64,000 nucleotides of DNA from Chlamydiales bacterium. Its GTDB lineage: Bacteria; Chlamydiota; Chlamydiia; Chlamydiales; SM23-39. A program made the translations under genes and the position numbers. Of the stretch, positions 43,906-54,544 are shown piece by piece. The stretch's first letter is position 1; every line of letters begins with the position of its first letter. The stretch spans positions 238,888 through 302,887 of the forward strand of contig JANQFC010000027.1 of NCBI GenBank assembly GCA_028278035.1, given 5' to 3'. The notes below the pieces were generated by a model that had not been told where the DNA came from, ran no database searches, and saw only the letters and a program-made list of their open reading frames with translations.

Positions 43906-44877
43906 ATGGCAGGAATTTCACAGGTAGATGCAATATTAAAAACACCGTATAAAATTCATGTGACAAAGCAATATAATAAAATAAAAGAGTATGCAAAAAC
44001 AACTTTTGATAACTTAACTCATGGCATTATAAAAGTCTCTAAATACACATGGCAATGGACTAAATCACATAAACTTGTTTTATTAGAAAAAAGTATTACT
44101 CTTTCATTCATAGCAGTTATAGCCGCCTCACAGCCAATAGCTCTTACTTTAGGCGTTATTGGCGCAAGCATTACCACATCAGCTATAATAGCATTTAGAG
44201 CAAGCACCGAGCAACAATTTAAGGCTTCTGCAAAAGAATTTATTCATTCTTTGGAAAATTTAATGAAGCACTACAAAAACGGTTGCGTCTCTACTAATGA
44301 TTTAGACGCTGGTTACGCGGCGACAAGATATATCAGAGCTAAATTTAAATTAGAAAAAATATTAAAAAATAATATGCAGTCTGAATCCCGATTATTACAA
44401 TGGAAACAATACTTAAAAAATATAAATCCAAATCTGCGCATTCAAAAACCTAAAGAAATAGCAGGATTATTTTCAGATAATATATTTGAAAATTTTAAAA
44501 GAGTCGGTATCTCAAGGTTTATTGACAGCTTTTGTTTTAATGTTTTTGCCGAATATCGAAAAAAATATAATGAAAAAATAACAAAGCTTGCCAAGAGTAT
44601 AATCGCAGAGCTTACTTCAAATAAAAATATTGATAAAGATATAGAAACAGCTTTAATCTGTTCTCATAAAAATAAACTAAAAAAAATTAAAACCGAATTT
44701 ATTCCTATTTTGGGATTAACATCTCAAAATATAAAAGAAAACGTCTTTTCTAAAATAAAAGAGCTTCTGCCGCCAGAGCTTAAACCCAGTATTTTCAAAA
44801 CAAAAGTTCTCCCGATGGCCACTAAAATTGTAGTATCGATAGCAATATATAAATTTTTTAAATATATTGGATTATAA
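43906..44877 (+). CDS. Unknown membrane protein (323 residues)
   Basis: No family is recognised. A hydrophobic hairpin at about 52-95 (for example LSFIAVIAASQPIALTLGVIG) gives two membrane helices, and a final hydrophobic segment (about 300-320, KIVVSIAIYKFFKYI) could be a third. The rest is basic and helical. No cleavable signal peptide is seen. AAGAGA precedes the start. It is monocistronic, between the HPr gene and the groESL promoter, and could belong with the other host-interaction candidates, though nothing proves it. Confidence 0.65.
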   Translation: MAGISQVDAILKTPYKIHVTKQYNKIKEYAKTTFDNLTHGIIKVSKYTWQWTKSHKLVLLEKSITLSFIAVIAASQPIALTLGVIGASITTSAIIAFRASTEQQFKASAKEFIHSLENLMKHYKNGCVSTNDLDAGYAATRYIRAKFKLEKILKNNMQSESRLLQWKQYLKNINPNLRIQKPKEIAGLFSDNIFENFKRVGISRFIDSFCFNVFAEYRKKYNEKITKLAKSIIAELTSNKNIDKDIETALICSHKNKLKKIKTEFIPILGLTSQNIKENVFSKIKELLPPELKPSIFKTKVLPMATKIVVSIAIYKFFKYIGL

Positions 44878-44957
44878 TTTTTAATTGACATCAAGTTTGA
44901 GTAAGATATTTATTTTATTTGTATTCATATTTTTACTTGAATTCTAACCCTTTTGAA

Positions 44958-44984
44958 TTAGCACTCTTAAAATTTAATTGCTAA
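44958..44984. promoter_or_regulatory. CIRCE operator (HrcA-binding site) of groESL
   Basis: TTAGCACTC (44958-44966), exactly nine bases, then AATTGCTAA (44976-44984). The left half is identical to the CIRCE consensus and the right half differs at three positions (GAGTGCTAA expected). The palindrome extends outward, since GAATTAGCA pairs with TGCTAATTC at 44979-44987. HrcA binding to CIRCE represses chaperone genes. The site lies just upstream of the predicted -35 box. Confidence 0.88.
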
Positions 44985-44987
44985 TTC

Positions 44988-45016
44988 TTGTCAAAAATAT
45001 CGTTAGATGATATTAT
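44988..45016 (+). promoter_or_regulatory. Sigma-70-type promoter of groES-groEL
   Basis: TTGTCA (44988-44993) and TATTAT (45011-45016) each match the consensus at five of six positions and are separated by exactly 17 bases. Transcription would begin near 45023, leaving a leader of about 34 bases with GGAG at 45047. A second, weaker pair (TTGACA 44885-44890 and TATTTA 44907-44912) lies upstream of CIRCE. Confidence 0.7.
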
Positions 45017-45056
45017 TTTTGCATTATTGGTAAAACAAACAAAAATGGAGTTAAAA

Positions 45057-47032
<1,976 letters not shown>

Positions 47033-47040
47033 TCATTTCT

Positions 47041-47073
47041 ATAAAAGCGTCTTCTAATTGAAGACGCTTTTAT
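47041..47073. terminator. Bidirectional terminator after groEL
   Basis: Fourteen perfect pairs (47041-47054 with 47060-47073, core AAAGCGTCTTC) around a 5-base loop. A T-run follows on the plus strand and A/T-rich sequence on the other, so it can end groESL and the convergent AsmA-like gene. Confidence 0.9.
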
Positions 47074-47076
47074 TTT

Positions 47077-47769
47077 TTAATTAGACGTTTGATTTTCTAA
47101 AGATTTTTCTTCAGTATTTTGTCCGGTAAAAGGACTGGAAAATTTTTCTAACATTCCTCTTGGATCAACAACACCTTTTAAGTAATCTCTTAAGCCTGCA
47201 GATCTAAATAACGCCGATATTAACTGCTGCGTTGGAAAGCCATCCCTGCTGTTTACATTTTTAAATACAATATTGTCCAAATGTGCGTTCTTGGTTCTTT
47301 TGAACCCAAGACCATAAACAGAAGCATCTAAATTATCAAATTCCAAAACGCTGATAATAACTTCATTTTTCCCTTTCTTTTTTTGTTCTTTTTGATGAAC
47401 TGCATTTAAAATACCTGTCCAGTTATTTCTAGTACAAAGCGGATTTTTACATTCAATATTTAAAGTAATGTCTTTTACTAAGATTCTATCTACTATACTG
47501 GGACTTGAAAATAACTTTGAAAAAGAATAGTTAGCTTCTATTTTTTTAGCTCCGAAAGCATATTTTGATTTATTTCCTCTCGGATTTTTTATTTTGAAAT
47601 TTTTAATAACCATTCTAGAAGGTCTAATGCTAATGCTGGAAATACCTACTTTGGTTTTTAGTTTGTGTGATAAATAAGAACTCATTATCGGAGTTTTAAT
47701 AATCCATAAAAAAACTATTGCCGCTACAATTATTATTACTATCCATAACCAAGATTTGATCTTTTTCAT
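47077..47769 (-). CDS. AsmA-like envelope protein, paralogue A
   Basis: The 230-residue protein has one N-terminal membrane helix (about 7-25) followed by VGISSISIRPSRMVIKNFKIKNPRG, the short-strand start of AsmA/DUF748-type proteins, and ends in a helix with VDPRGMLEKF. AsmA-like proteins are thought to bridge the periplasm and move or control lipids; this one is far shorter than E. coli AsmA, so it is perhaps only the N-terminal module. It has a paralogue on the other side of a 99-base divergent gap (47869). The shared plan of both is seen; function is inferred. Confidence 0.6.
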   Translation of the reverse strand: MKKIKSWLWIVIIIVAAIVFLWIIKTPIMSSYLSHKLKTKVGISSISIRPSRMVIKNFKIKNPRGNKSKYAFGAKKIEANYSFSKLFSSPSIVDRILVKDITLNIECKNPLCTRNNWTGILNAVHQKEQKKKGKNEVIISVLEFDNLDASVYGLGFKRTKNAHLDNIVFKNVNSRDGFPTQQLISALFRSAGLRDYLKGVVDPRGMLEKFSSPFTGQNTEEKSLENQTSN

Positions 47770-47868
47770 ACTGACACCTAAATTTTTATCTATCTTTATT
47801 TATGTATAATTTGTGTTTTTTTTTAAATATATTTAATATGAAAATTAATAAGAAAAAGGATAAATATC

Positions 47869-48537
47869 ATGAAAAAGATTATTATAGGTTTGTTTTCTTT
47901 AGTGGTAATTATATTAATTATAGGTGTTGTTTTTTGGTTCAACCTACCTAATATAATAGCCAACAAACTGTCAAAAGACTTGAATTTACCAGTATCCATC
48001 AGTAAAGTTTCCGTGAAAAAAGGAAATCTGAAAATATATGACCTGCATGTCAGCAATCCGAAAGGATCTATTACAAAAACAGCTTTTGCAACAAAAACTT
48101 TAGATATAAATACAACCATTAAACAATTAAGACAAGAGGTTCTGACAATAGATTCTATTATATTTAACAATGTAATAATCGGAGTTGAGCTGTATGACTC
48201 GAAAGGCAAAAAAAATAACTGGGCTACAATTATGGCCATGCAGCCAAAAAAGGAAAAAACCAGCGAAAGACAGTATTTAATAAAAAGACTAACCTTAAAT
48301 CAAATATCAGTTCTTTTAGTACAATCCAACAATTCTCGACAAGTTCTTCCGACAATACCAAAATTAGAATTTTATAATATAACACAAGAAACTGGGTTCC
48401 CTATAGATGAAATAGAGCAAGCTATAGTAAATCAAATTATTAAATCAGTATTTAAACAGTTTAACTTACTAAATTTAATTGAAACCTTTAACCCAAGAAA
48501 TTTTATTAAAATACCATTTGGTACAATTAAATTATGA
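47869..48537 (+). CDS. AsmA-like envelope protein, paralogue B
   Basis: The 222-residue protein copies the layout of its divergent neighbour: an N-terminal helix (about 3-24), then [29 protein letters not shown], an NNWATIM element matching NNWTGIL in the neighbour, an ETGFP/DGFP element and a final FNPRNFIKI matching VDPRGMLEK. The two are clear but diverged paralogues. An AAAAGGA ribosome-binding site precedes the start. The stop overlaps the release-factor-like gene by 4 bases. Confidence 0.6.
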   Translation: MKKIIIGLFSLVVIILIIGVVFWFNLPNIIANKLSKDLNLPVSISKVSVKKGNLKIYDLHVSNPKGSITKTAFATKTLDINTTIKQLRQEVLTIDSIIFNNVIIGVELYDSKGKKNNWATIMAMQPKKEKTSERQYLIKRLTLNQISVLLVQSNNSRQVLPTIPKLEFYNITQETGFPIDEIEQAIVNQIIKSVFKQFNLLNLIETFNPRNFIKIPFGTIKL

Positions 48538-48941
48538 ATGTAAAACCAGAGAAGATTAAAGAGCTCAATAATAAAATGAAAAATCTCGGTATTTATGAAG
48601 ATGACATCGTAGAAAAATTTATATTGGGCTCCGGCAGAGGCGGGCAAAAAATACAAAAAACGCATTCTTGTGTATATATAAAGCATATCCCTACCGGCAT
48701 TGAAGTAAAATGCCAAAAAGAAAGATCTAGATCATTAAACAGATACTACGCACGAAAAGAACTTGTAAAAAAAATAGAGTTCAAACTTTTTAAAGAAAAA
48801 TCAGAAAAGCAAAAAAAGATCTACAAAATAAAAAAACAGAAAAAAAGAAGATCAAAAAAAGCAAAAGAAAAAATTCTTCAAGAAAAAAAGAAAACATCAG
48901 AAAAAAAACACTTTAGGAAAAAACCTCAAATAGAAGATTAA
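48534..48941 (+). CDS. Small GGQ-motif release-factor-like protein (RF-1 domain)
   Basis: The 135-residue protein is essentially one class I release-factor catalytic domain with [18 protein letters not shown], the GGQ loop that triggers peptidyl-tRNA hydrolysis, followed by a very basic tail (about 85-135, mostly Lys/Arg). It lacks codon-recognition domains. The layout is like ArfB (YaeJ) or mitochondrial MTRFR, which rescue stalled ribosomes; the basic tail would enter an empty mRNA channel. It is coupled to the AsmA-like gene and overlaps the convergent NifX-like gene by 4 bases. Confidence 0.85.
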   Translation: MNVKPEKIKELNNKMKNLGIYEDDIVEKFILGSGRGGQKIQKTHSCVYIKHIPTGIEVKCQKERSRSLNRYYARKELVKKIEFKLFKEKSEKQKKIYKIKKQKKRRSKKAKEKILQEKKKTSEKKHFRKKPQIED

Positions 48942-49303
48942 TCTTCTCCTAAGATTTTACCACGTTTCTTGGTTGCTTTGTCAAGCTGTTTCAAGCTGTC
49001 TTTTTTTAATAAGTAAACTGCTTCTTTCACAGAAATATCATCACTAATATATACTTTAATTCCATCTTGAGATAAAGCTCTAAAAGAATTCGGGCCAATA
49101 TTCTGTACTATCACTGCGTGTACTTTGAGCCCTATTGCTATTTTAGCAATTGCCAATCCGGGATGTTTTACATGTTCAGGATTTTGAAATATTTCCCATG
49201 TATCTTTATCTGTATCAAAAAAAATAAAACATTTCGCTTTTGAAAAATGGGAATCAATATTATTTGAGATGTCCTCTCCGTCAGCTGGAATAAAAATTTT
49301 CAT
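48938..49303 (-). CDS. NifX/NifB-like (dinitrogenase cofactor-type) domain protein
   Basis: The 121-residue protein starts [30 protein letters not shown] and has [24 protein letters not shown], the fold of the NifX/NafY/NifB C-terminal family, which binds Fe-S or FeMo-type cofactors. Many non-nitrogen-fixing bacteria carry such stand-alone domains with unknown roles; no nif genes are here. A C-terminal extension of about 25 residues is Lys-rich. The role in this cell is unknown. Confidence 0.75.
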   Translation of the reverse strand: MKIFIPADGEDISNNIDSHFSKAKCFIFFDTDKDTWEIFQNPEHVKHPGLAIAKIAIGLKVHAVIVQNIGPNSFRALSQDGIKVYISDDISVKEAVYLLKKDSLKQLDKATKKRGKILGED

Positions 49304-49434
49304 AAAATATCCTGTGAATTAACTCTTGATATGACAATACATAATAAAAGATCTTTTTTGCAAGAAAGTATAAGCATTTTTTTATTTATATTAATCACTA
49401 CTTTTCATATAAGTTCTGCAAAAAATGGAGAACC

Positions 49435-50910
49435 ATGAAAATTACAGACTGTGTATCCACGCAAAAAATACAACAAAATATATTCAATAGCAAAACTTGG
49501 AAATTGATTCAAAAAATTGCCAAGATTACTTTATATGTATTACTTGGAATATCATGTATTTATCTTATCGGTTATGGATATTATAATATTTCTATTGAAG
49601 TACTTAAAAAGCTGGCCTATCCTCTTATTTCAATAGGAGGTTTATGTTTATTAGCTAAAAAATTATTAAAGACATATAAAATCCACGAACTTTGTAAAAT
49701 ATTAGATACATACAATAAAAACTTCACTTCTTTAAATCAAAATATCTACATCGGAAAAATTGAAAAAATTGAACTTGAAGAAGGCGCTCAAATATTTTTA
49801 AAAGCGGATCTTCACGGATCTTTAAAAGATTTAACTGAAAATTTAAACAATCTGCAAAAACTTGGTTATTTAGATAAAGATTTCAATGTAAAAAAAGAAT
49901 GGAAATATAAGCTTCTTATTGCTTTTTTAGGTGATTATATTGATAGAGGTCCCGATAGCTGGAAAGTATTAGACTTGTTAATGAAATTAAAAATAAATAA
50001 TCCCAATGAAATTTTACTTCTCAGAGGTAATCATGAAAATTTAAAAACAAGTTTTCGCTATATTCATCCAAAAGAAAAATATTTTTTTTACAGCTCTAAT
50101 TTTACAAAAAAGTTAGAGCTATTTTTTAATTCTTTATCTTTAGCGGCCTTTGTCGGCAAAAAACAAAACAATGATGAAATTCAATACGTTTGCCTAACTC
50201 ACGGAGCTCTAGATTTAGATATTGAAGCCCAGCCTCTTTTAAAATCCACCGATTCTAGGGCTACAATGATACTTGAAAAAAATGATAACACAAGCTTTCT
50301 CAATAACCGTCTTACAAAACTTGTTTCCAAAAAATTTCATAAAATTAAGATTAATACTACAAAAGAAGCCTTATTGCTCCACAAGAGAATAAAGGAACTT
50401 CTGAATAATTGGCCTCTTAAAATCTTATATTCACAAAAACAAAAAAAATTAAAAGAAAGTGAATTAAAAATTTATTTCTTTATTAAACAATATGAAAAGC
50501 AGATAAAAACCATGAGATTGTTAAATCAAAATAATTACTGCTGGGGTGATATAGAGGATAACTGTTTTGGTTTTAATCATAGCAGAGGAATAGGTTTTAG
50601 CTTAACTCCTGCATTAATAAAAGATTATTTTCGATTAATAAGTTCAGAGACAAGAAAAGTCAAAGCTTTAAGAGCGGGACATGCTCATTATTCTAAATCT
50701 TTTGCCTTAGATAATAAAAAAGGATTCATTGAAATCCTGCCTGCCGCAGGAGAATTAAAATGTTATGATAAATTAAGAGCTCCTATAGATAAAGCAAAAC
50801 TTATTACTCCAAAAGACAAAGTAAAAGACTGGGAAGAAAAAGATATAACAAGAAAAAGAAAAGCTGAGTGTCAGTTAAATGACAGCCATGGATTTTATCA
50901 ATATGCCTAA
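49435..50910 (+). CDS. PPP-type metallophosphoesterase with N-terminal membrane hairpin
   Basis: Residues 30-75 form two hydrophobic helices with no cleavable signal. The catalytic domain follows with the PPP phosphatase series: ADLHG (D125, H127; first position Ala instead of Gly), FLGDYIDRGPDSW (D167, D170, R171) and LLRGNHEN (N199, H200, E201), then LTHGALDLD and RAGHAHYS supplying later metal-site His residues. Eukaryotic PP1/PP2A and bacterial diadenosine or phosphoprotein phosphatases share these motifs. An insertion of about 150 residues lies between the last two His motifs. Substrate is unknown. It converges with the secreted small-protein gene by 4 bases. Confidence 0.8.
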   Translation: MKITDCVSTQKIQQNIFNSKTWKLIQKIAKITLYVLLGISCIYLIGYGYYNISIEVLKKLAYPLISIGGLCLLAKKLLKTYKIHELCKILDTYNKNFTSLNQNIYIGKIEKIELEEGAQIFLKADLHGSLKDLTENLNNLQKLGYLDKDFNVKKEWKYKLLIAFLGDYIDRGPDSWKVLDLLMKLKINNPNEILLLRGNHENLKTSFRYIHPKEKYFFYSSNFTKKLELFFNSLSLAAFVGKKQNNDEIQYVCLTHGALDLDIEAQPLLKSTDSRATMILEKNDNTSFLNNRLTKLVSKKFHKIKINTTKEALLLHKRIKELLNNWPLKILYSQKQKKLKESELKIYFFIKQYEKQIKTMRLLNQNNYCWGDIEDNCFGFNHSRGIGFSLTPALIKDYFRLISSETRKVKALRAGHAHYSKSFALDNKKGFIEILPAAGELKCYDKLRAPIDKAKLITPKDKVKDWEEKDITRKRKAECQLNDSHGFYQYA

Positions 50911-51194
50911 ATCTCTTCTTTTTCAAAAAACTTTAGTTCAAATTTACTGGGACCCATATACTGAGTAGGAATATATACAACCTGCACTTTTAAAATATGC
51001 TTATTAGTATAGATAAAATAAGAATCATCATCTCTTTTAATTTCTAAAATCGGCTCCCCGCTAGACAACTCTTCTATTAACCTATCATCTGATAAAACAG
51101 CGTCCAGCTCTTTTAAGCTTTGATATAAAGGTGGTAATGCGCAAAATCCTTTTGCTGCTATAAAAAAAATTATTAAAAACAAATACTTTTTCAT
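50907..51194 (-). CDS. Small secreted protein of unknown function (95 residues)
   Basis: The start at 51194 (MKKYLFLIIFFIAAKGFCA) is chosen over 51224, because it gives a clear signal peptide, follows GAGAGAAG and overlaps the P-ATPase stop by four bases. The mature part is about 77 residues, with a mix of helix and strands and no recognised family. It is translationally coupled to the Ca2+-type ATPase, so a periplasmic partner role is possible but unproven. Confidence 0.65.
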   Translation of the reverse strand: MKKYLFLIIFFIAAKGFCALPPLYQSLKELDAVLSDDRLIEELSSGEPILEIKRDDDSYFIYTNKHILKVQVVYIPTQYMGPSKFELKFFEKEEI

Positions 51195-53695
51195 TTTCTT
51201 CTCTCGATTAATAAAAAGATCCATTTTCTGATTTCAACGATAAAAAAGGAAGCTAAAAACATTAAAAAGGGGTATTTCCACAAGTTAAAAGCAATACTTT
51301 GCGTAGAAAACCACGTTTTAGCTACATATACAGCAAAAAGCTGCAGGATAAGTCCCGCGACTACCCCTAAAAAAATCCAGGGATTAATAGTAAAACTTTT
51401 TTTAATATTTTTAAAAAAAGGCACTTGTTCTTTTTGAGCTTGAATACCGTTGGCCCACTGCATAACAACCACGGAAGTAAATGTAATCGTCAAAGCAATA
51501 TCATATGGATAGCTTTTCAAAAGATATTTAAAAAGTTCGAAAGAGACAAAGCCTGAACCAAGACCGAACAATGAAATATTAACCATTTGTCTAATATCAA
51601 AAAACTTTTTAGAAGGCTTTTGAGGCTTTCTTGTCATAACATCTTCTTCAGACTTACAAAAAGGAAATGTTTTATCCTGCACACCATCTGTAACAATATT
51701 GATCCATAAAATTTGCAGAGGGGATAAAGGCAAGGGAAAAGAAAATAAAATTGCCAAAGATATTAATATAATTTCCTGCAGTCCTGAGGACAACAAATAA
51801 TATATTACTTTTCTAATATTTCCTGTTATTATTCTTCCGTTTTTTATAGCATCAATTATTACTTTCAGATTGCTATCGGTTATTATCATTTTCGCAACAC
51901 TTTTAGCAGCCTCGGTTCCTGAGCCCATGGCAATGCCCAAATCTGCCGCTCTCAAGGCCGGCACATCATTTACGCCATCCCCACTTACAGCTACAATCTC
52001 TTTATTATGCTGCAAAACTTTTACTATTCTAGATTTATGTTCCGGCAGTATTCTGGCCAAAACTGTTGTGCTTTTGAGTTTTTCAAAAAGCATATTATCG
52101 TCCAAGTTCTCAATTTCATTGCCTGTTAATATCAAATCCTGATCTTTGAAAATATTTACCTGTTTGGCTATTGCCTTTGCAGTTAAAGGAAAATCTCCGG
52201 TTATCATTATGACCTTAATACCGGCTATTTGAGCCATTTCAACCGCCTCTTTTACATGTTCTTTAGGTGGATCTAAAAATCCGATAAGACCTATGATCTT
52301 AATTTTCCAATCTTTAATATCTTTGCCAGAATAATCTCCCATACCGACAGCTATAGTTCTAAGGCCCTCTTCGGACATTTGATACATCTGGTTCTTTATT
52401 TTATTATCATCTTTATTAATTGCGATTTCGTTTAAAGATTCATAAGCTCCTTTTACCACCAACTGATCTTTACTATCTATTTTATTAACCGAAGCCATCA
52501 TTCTCAAATTAACGTCAAAAGGAAAGTTTTCGATTTGAGGATATTTGCTTTGTATCGATTCATGATCCTCAACCCATTTAGTAATAGCAATATCTATTGG
52601 GTCCCCTTTAGAATTCTGAACATCAATACATAAGCATGCTGCTGTTTTTAATTGATCTAAATTTTCTGTATAATCTTTTTGTACTATTAAATTGCCCTTT
52701 GTAATAGTACCTGTTTTATCTGATGCTATAACAGTAGCGCTTCCCAATGTTTCTACAGACGGCAAATATCTTATCAAAGTCTTTTTCTTGCTAAGAGCAA
52801 TCGATCCTACTACTAAAACAGTAGTTACTACAATCGGCAACCCCTCCGGAAGAGCAGATACTAACTCAGCTATCAAAATATACGCCAAGTCCATCCAAGA
52901 CCTGCCTTGTAAATAACCAAATATCCCAATAGATAAAAATAATAATATTAACAACAAAGCATATCTTCTGGAAAAAAATTCAACTGCTTTCGTCAGCGGG
53001 CTTTTAGGTGACTTTTCTTTTTCTTCAGCAATTTTTGCAAGATATGTGTTATCTGCCGTTTTAATTACAAATCCTTTACCAAAACCCTTTACAACAGCTG
53101 TTCCGCTCAAAAGAGTATTTTTCATCTCATAAGGCAACGCCGTTTTAGCAATCACTGCACTAGAATCTTTAATAACAGGAAGAGACTCTCCTGTAATAGT
53201 AGATTCATCTGCCATAAGGCTGGAAGACTCAAACAATCTAATGTCTGCCGCTACTATACTTCCCTCTGATATAAGAATAACATCCCCTAAAGCTAAATCT
53301 GAAGATGGTATTTCCAGCGCTTTATCATCTCTTAAAACGCTGCATTTAGTCTCTGTCAATTTTCTCAAAGCTTCAATGGAGCTCTCAGCTTTTAACTCTT
53401 GAAAAAATCCAATACAGCTGTTTATTAAAATCAAACCTAAAATAACAAAACAATCAACCAATTTATTAGATATCAAACTGATTGCCGCTGCCACTAATAA
53501 TACATAGACCAAGATGTTATTAAGCTGTCTAAAAAAAATCTGAAATTTACTGGTTTTTTTCTCCTGAGCTATATTTTTTCCATATAACTTCAGTCTGTTT
53601 TCTGCTTCTAGCTGAGTAAGTCCTTTAGCAGAAGTTTTATATAACGTAGTTATCTCATCTATTGTCAAAGAAGGAAAAGCTTCAATATTTTTCAT
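51191..53695 (-). CDS. P2-type cation-transporting ATPase (Ca2+-ATPase-like)
   Basis: The 834-residue pump has an N-terminal cation-ATPase domain (TKGLTQLEAENRLKLYG), the actuator TGES motif (STITGESLPV), phosphorylation motif DKTGTITKG, nucleotide-binding KGAYE, and hinge GDGVNDVPALRAADLGIAMG, plus about ten membrane helices. The M4 segment shows ELVSALPEGLPIVVT, close to the PEGLP of SERCA/PMR1 pumps, so Ca2+ (or Mn2+) export is likely. The small secreted protein follows with a 4-base overlap. Confidence 0.9.
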   Translation of the reverse strand: MKNIEAFPSLTIDEITTLYKTSAKGLTQLEAENRLKLYGKNIAQEKKTSKFQIFFRQLNNILVYVLLVAAAISLISNKLVDCFVILGLILINSCIGFFQELKAESSIEALRKLTETKCSVLRDDKALEIPSSDLALGDVILISEGSIVAADIRLFESSSLMADESTITGESLPVIKDSSAVIAKTALPYEMKNTLLSGTAVVKGFGKGFVIKTADNTYLAKIAEEKEKSPKSPLTKAVEFFSRRYALLLILLFLSIGIFGYLQGRSWMDLAYILIAELVSALPEGLPIVVTTVLVVGSIALSKKKTLIRYLPSVETLGSATVIASDKTGTITKGNLIVQKDYTENLDQLKTAACLCIDVQNSKGDPIDIAITKWVEDHESIQSKYPQIENFPFDVNLRMMASVNKIDSKDQLVVKGAYESLNEIAINKDDNKIKNQMYQMSEEGLRTIAVGMGDYSGKDIKDWKIKIIGLIGFLDPPKEHVKEAVEMAQIAGIKVIMITGDFPLTAKAIAKQVNIFKDQDLILTGNEIENLDDNMLFEKLKSTTVLARILPEHKSRIVKVLQHNKEIVAVSGDGVNDVPALRAADLGIAMGSGTEAAKSVAKMIITDSNLKVIIDAIKNGRIITGNIRKVIYYLLSSGLQEIILISLAILFSFPLPLSPLQILWINIVTDGVQDKTFPFCKSEEDVMTRKPQKPSKKFFDIRQMVNISLFGLGSGFVSFELFKYLLKSYPYDIALTITFTSVVVMQWANGIQAQKEQVPFFKNIKKSFTINPWIFLGVVAGLILQLFAVYVAKTWFSTQSIAFNLWKYPFLMFLASFFIVEIRKWIFLLIERRK

Positions 53696-53803
53696 ATAAT
53701 TTCTATTTTTTTCCTATTATTAAATGTGCAAAAAAAATAAATAAAAACAATCAAAAAAATTATATAAACTAAAAAAAGAGATTAATGAATAGAAAAGTAT
53801 ATT

Positions 53804-53830
53804 CTCAAAATGCTATAATAAAATTTTGAG
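53804..53830. promoter_or_regulatory. Extended -10 promoter inside an inverted repeat
   Basis: TGCTATAAT (53811-53819) is an extended -10 element (TGN then consensus TATAAT), with no good -35. It lies in the loop of a perfect 8-base inverted repeat, CTCAAAAT (53804-53811) and ATTTTGAG (53823-53830). A protein bound there would cover the -10. The start codon of the secreted unknown gene is at 53876. Confidence 0.5.
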
Positions 53831-53832
53831 GC

Positions 53833-53857
53833 GGAGGCTAAAAGACCTCTTTTTTTA
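53833..53857 (+). promoter_or_regulatory. Terminator-like hairpin in the leader
   Basis: GGAGG pairs with CCTCT (five pairs, one wobble) around a short loop, followed by eight T. It lies between the predicted start of transcription (about 53826) and the gene at 53876. It could be a weak attenuator or simply a terminator of an upstream message. The stem is short, so support is limited. Confidence 0.3.
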
Positions 53858-53875
53858 ACTAATAAAAGGTTTGTA

Positions 53876-54541
53876 ATGAAAGTAAAATATCTCCCTCTAA
53901 TTTTTTTATTACTTTGTTCTTTTAGTGTAACTGATTATTTTTCAAAAAAAACGCTTATCTATATAGAAACCAAAAACAACCGGGAAAATAAAATCCACTG
54001 GACTATTAAAACCAAAGACAAGAACATCATAATAGAAAAAACCAGCTATGAAGGAACAAGTGACTTTTCTTATCTTCCTGATTATGTATTAAAAGATTAT
54101 ACATTTAAAGCTGCAGAAGAAAATACCCATTATACCTTTACCTTAGAAAATAATACTCTTAATGCCCAAGGTATTTATAGAGGAAAAAAAATGCACCGGT
54201 CCTTTAATCTAAAAAATGACAGATGGATACAAGACTTTAACTTTGGCTTTCATACATTTTTAGATGCTAAAGACAGGGAATATAATTTTATCATTATAAA
54301 CCCCAGTAATTTCACTATCAATGACATGATAGCCATTAAACAAAATATAGAAACTCTAAAAATCGGAAATACAACATATAAAACTCAAAAAATGATAATA
54401 ACCCTTCCTGGTTTTAAAGGACATTTCTGGAAAGCTCATGCTTGGTTTGATCTGGAAACTAAAGATTTAGTTAAATATAAAGCAAACGAAGGCCCAGGCA
54501 CTCCTACTACTGTAACCACATTAGCATCAGATAACAAATAA
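53876..54541 (+). CDS. Secreted protein of unknown function (221 residues)
   Basis: A signal peptide is likely (hydrophobic core LPLIFLLLCSFSV), with a Cys in it but no clean lipobox position. The mature part is beta-rich, with alternating strands (for example KIHWTIKTKDKNIIIEKTSYEG, HYTFTLENNTLNAQGIY) and a later TYKTQKMIITLPGFKG and AWFDLETKDLVKY that recall DUF3108-like or barrel-like periplasmic domains. I do not assign a family. It stands alone between the P-ATPase and the flavodiiron gene, convergent with the latter. Confidence 0.6.
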   Translation: MKVKYLPLIFLLLCSFSVTDYFSKKTLIYIETKNNRENKIHWTIKTKDKNIIIEKTSYEGTSDFSYLPDYVLKDYTFKAAEENTHYTFTLENNTLNAQGIYRGKKMHRSFNLKNDRWIQDFNFGFHTFLDAKDREYNFIIINPSNFTINDMIAIKQNIETLKIGNTTYKTQKMIITLPGFKGHFWKAHAWFDLETKDLVKYKANEGPGTPTTVTTLASDNK

Positions 54542-54544
54542 AAC

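Noticed and set aside
44988..45056. Longer GroES start at 44988
   Set aside because: It would overlap the predicted promoter and add 23 residues not found in the family; GGAG favours 45057.
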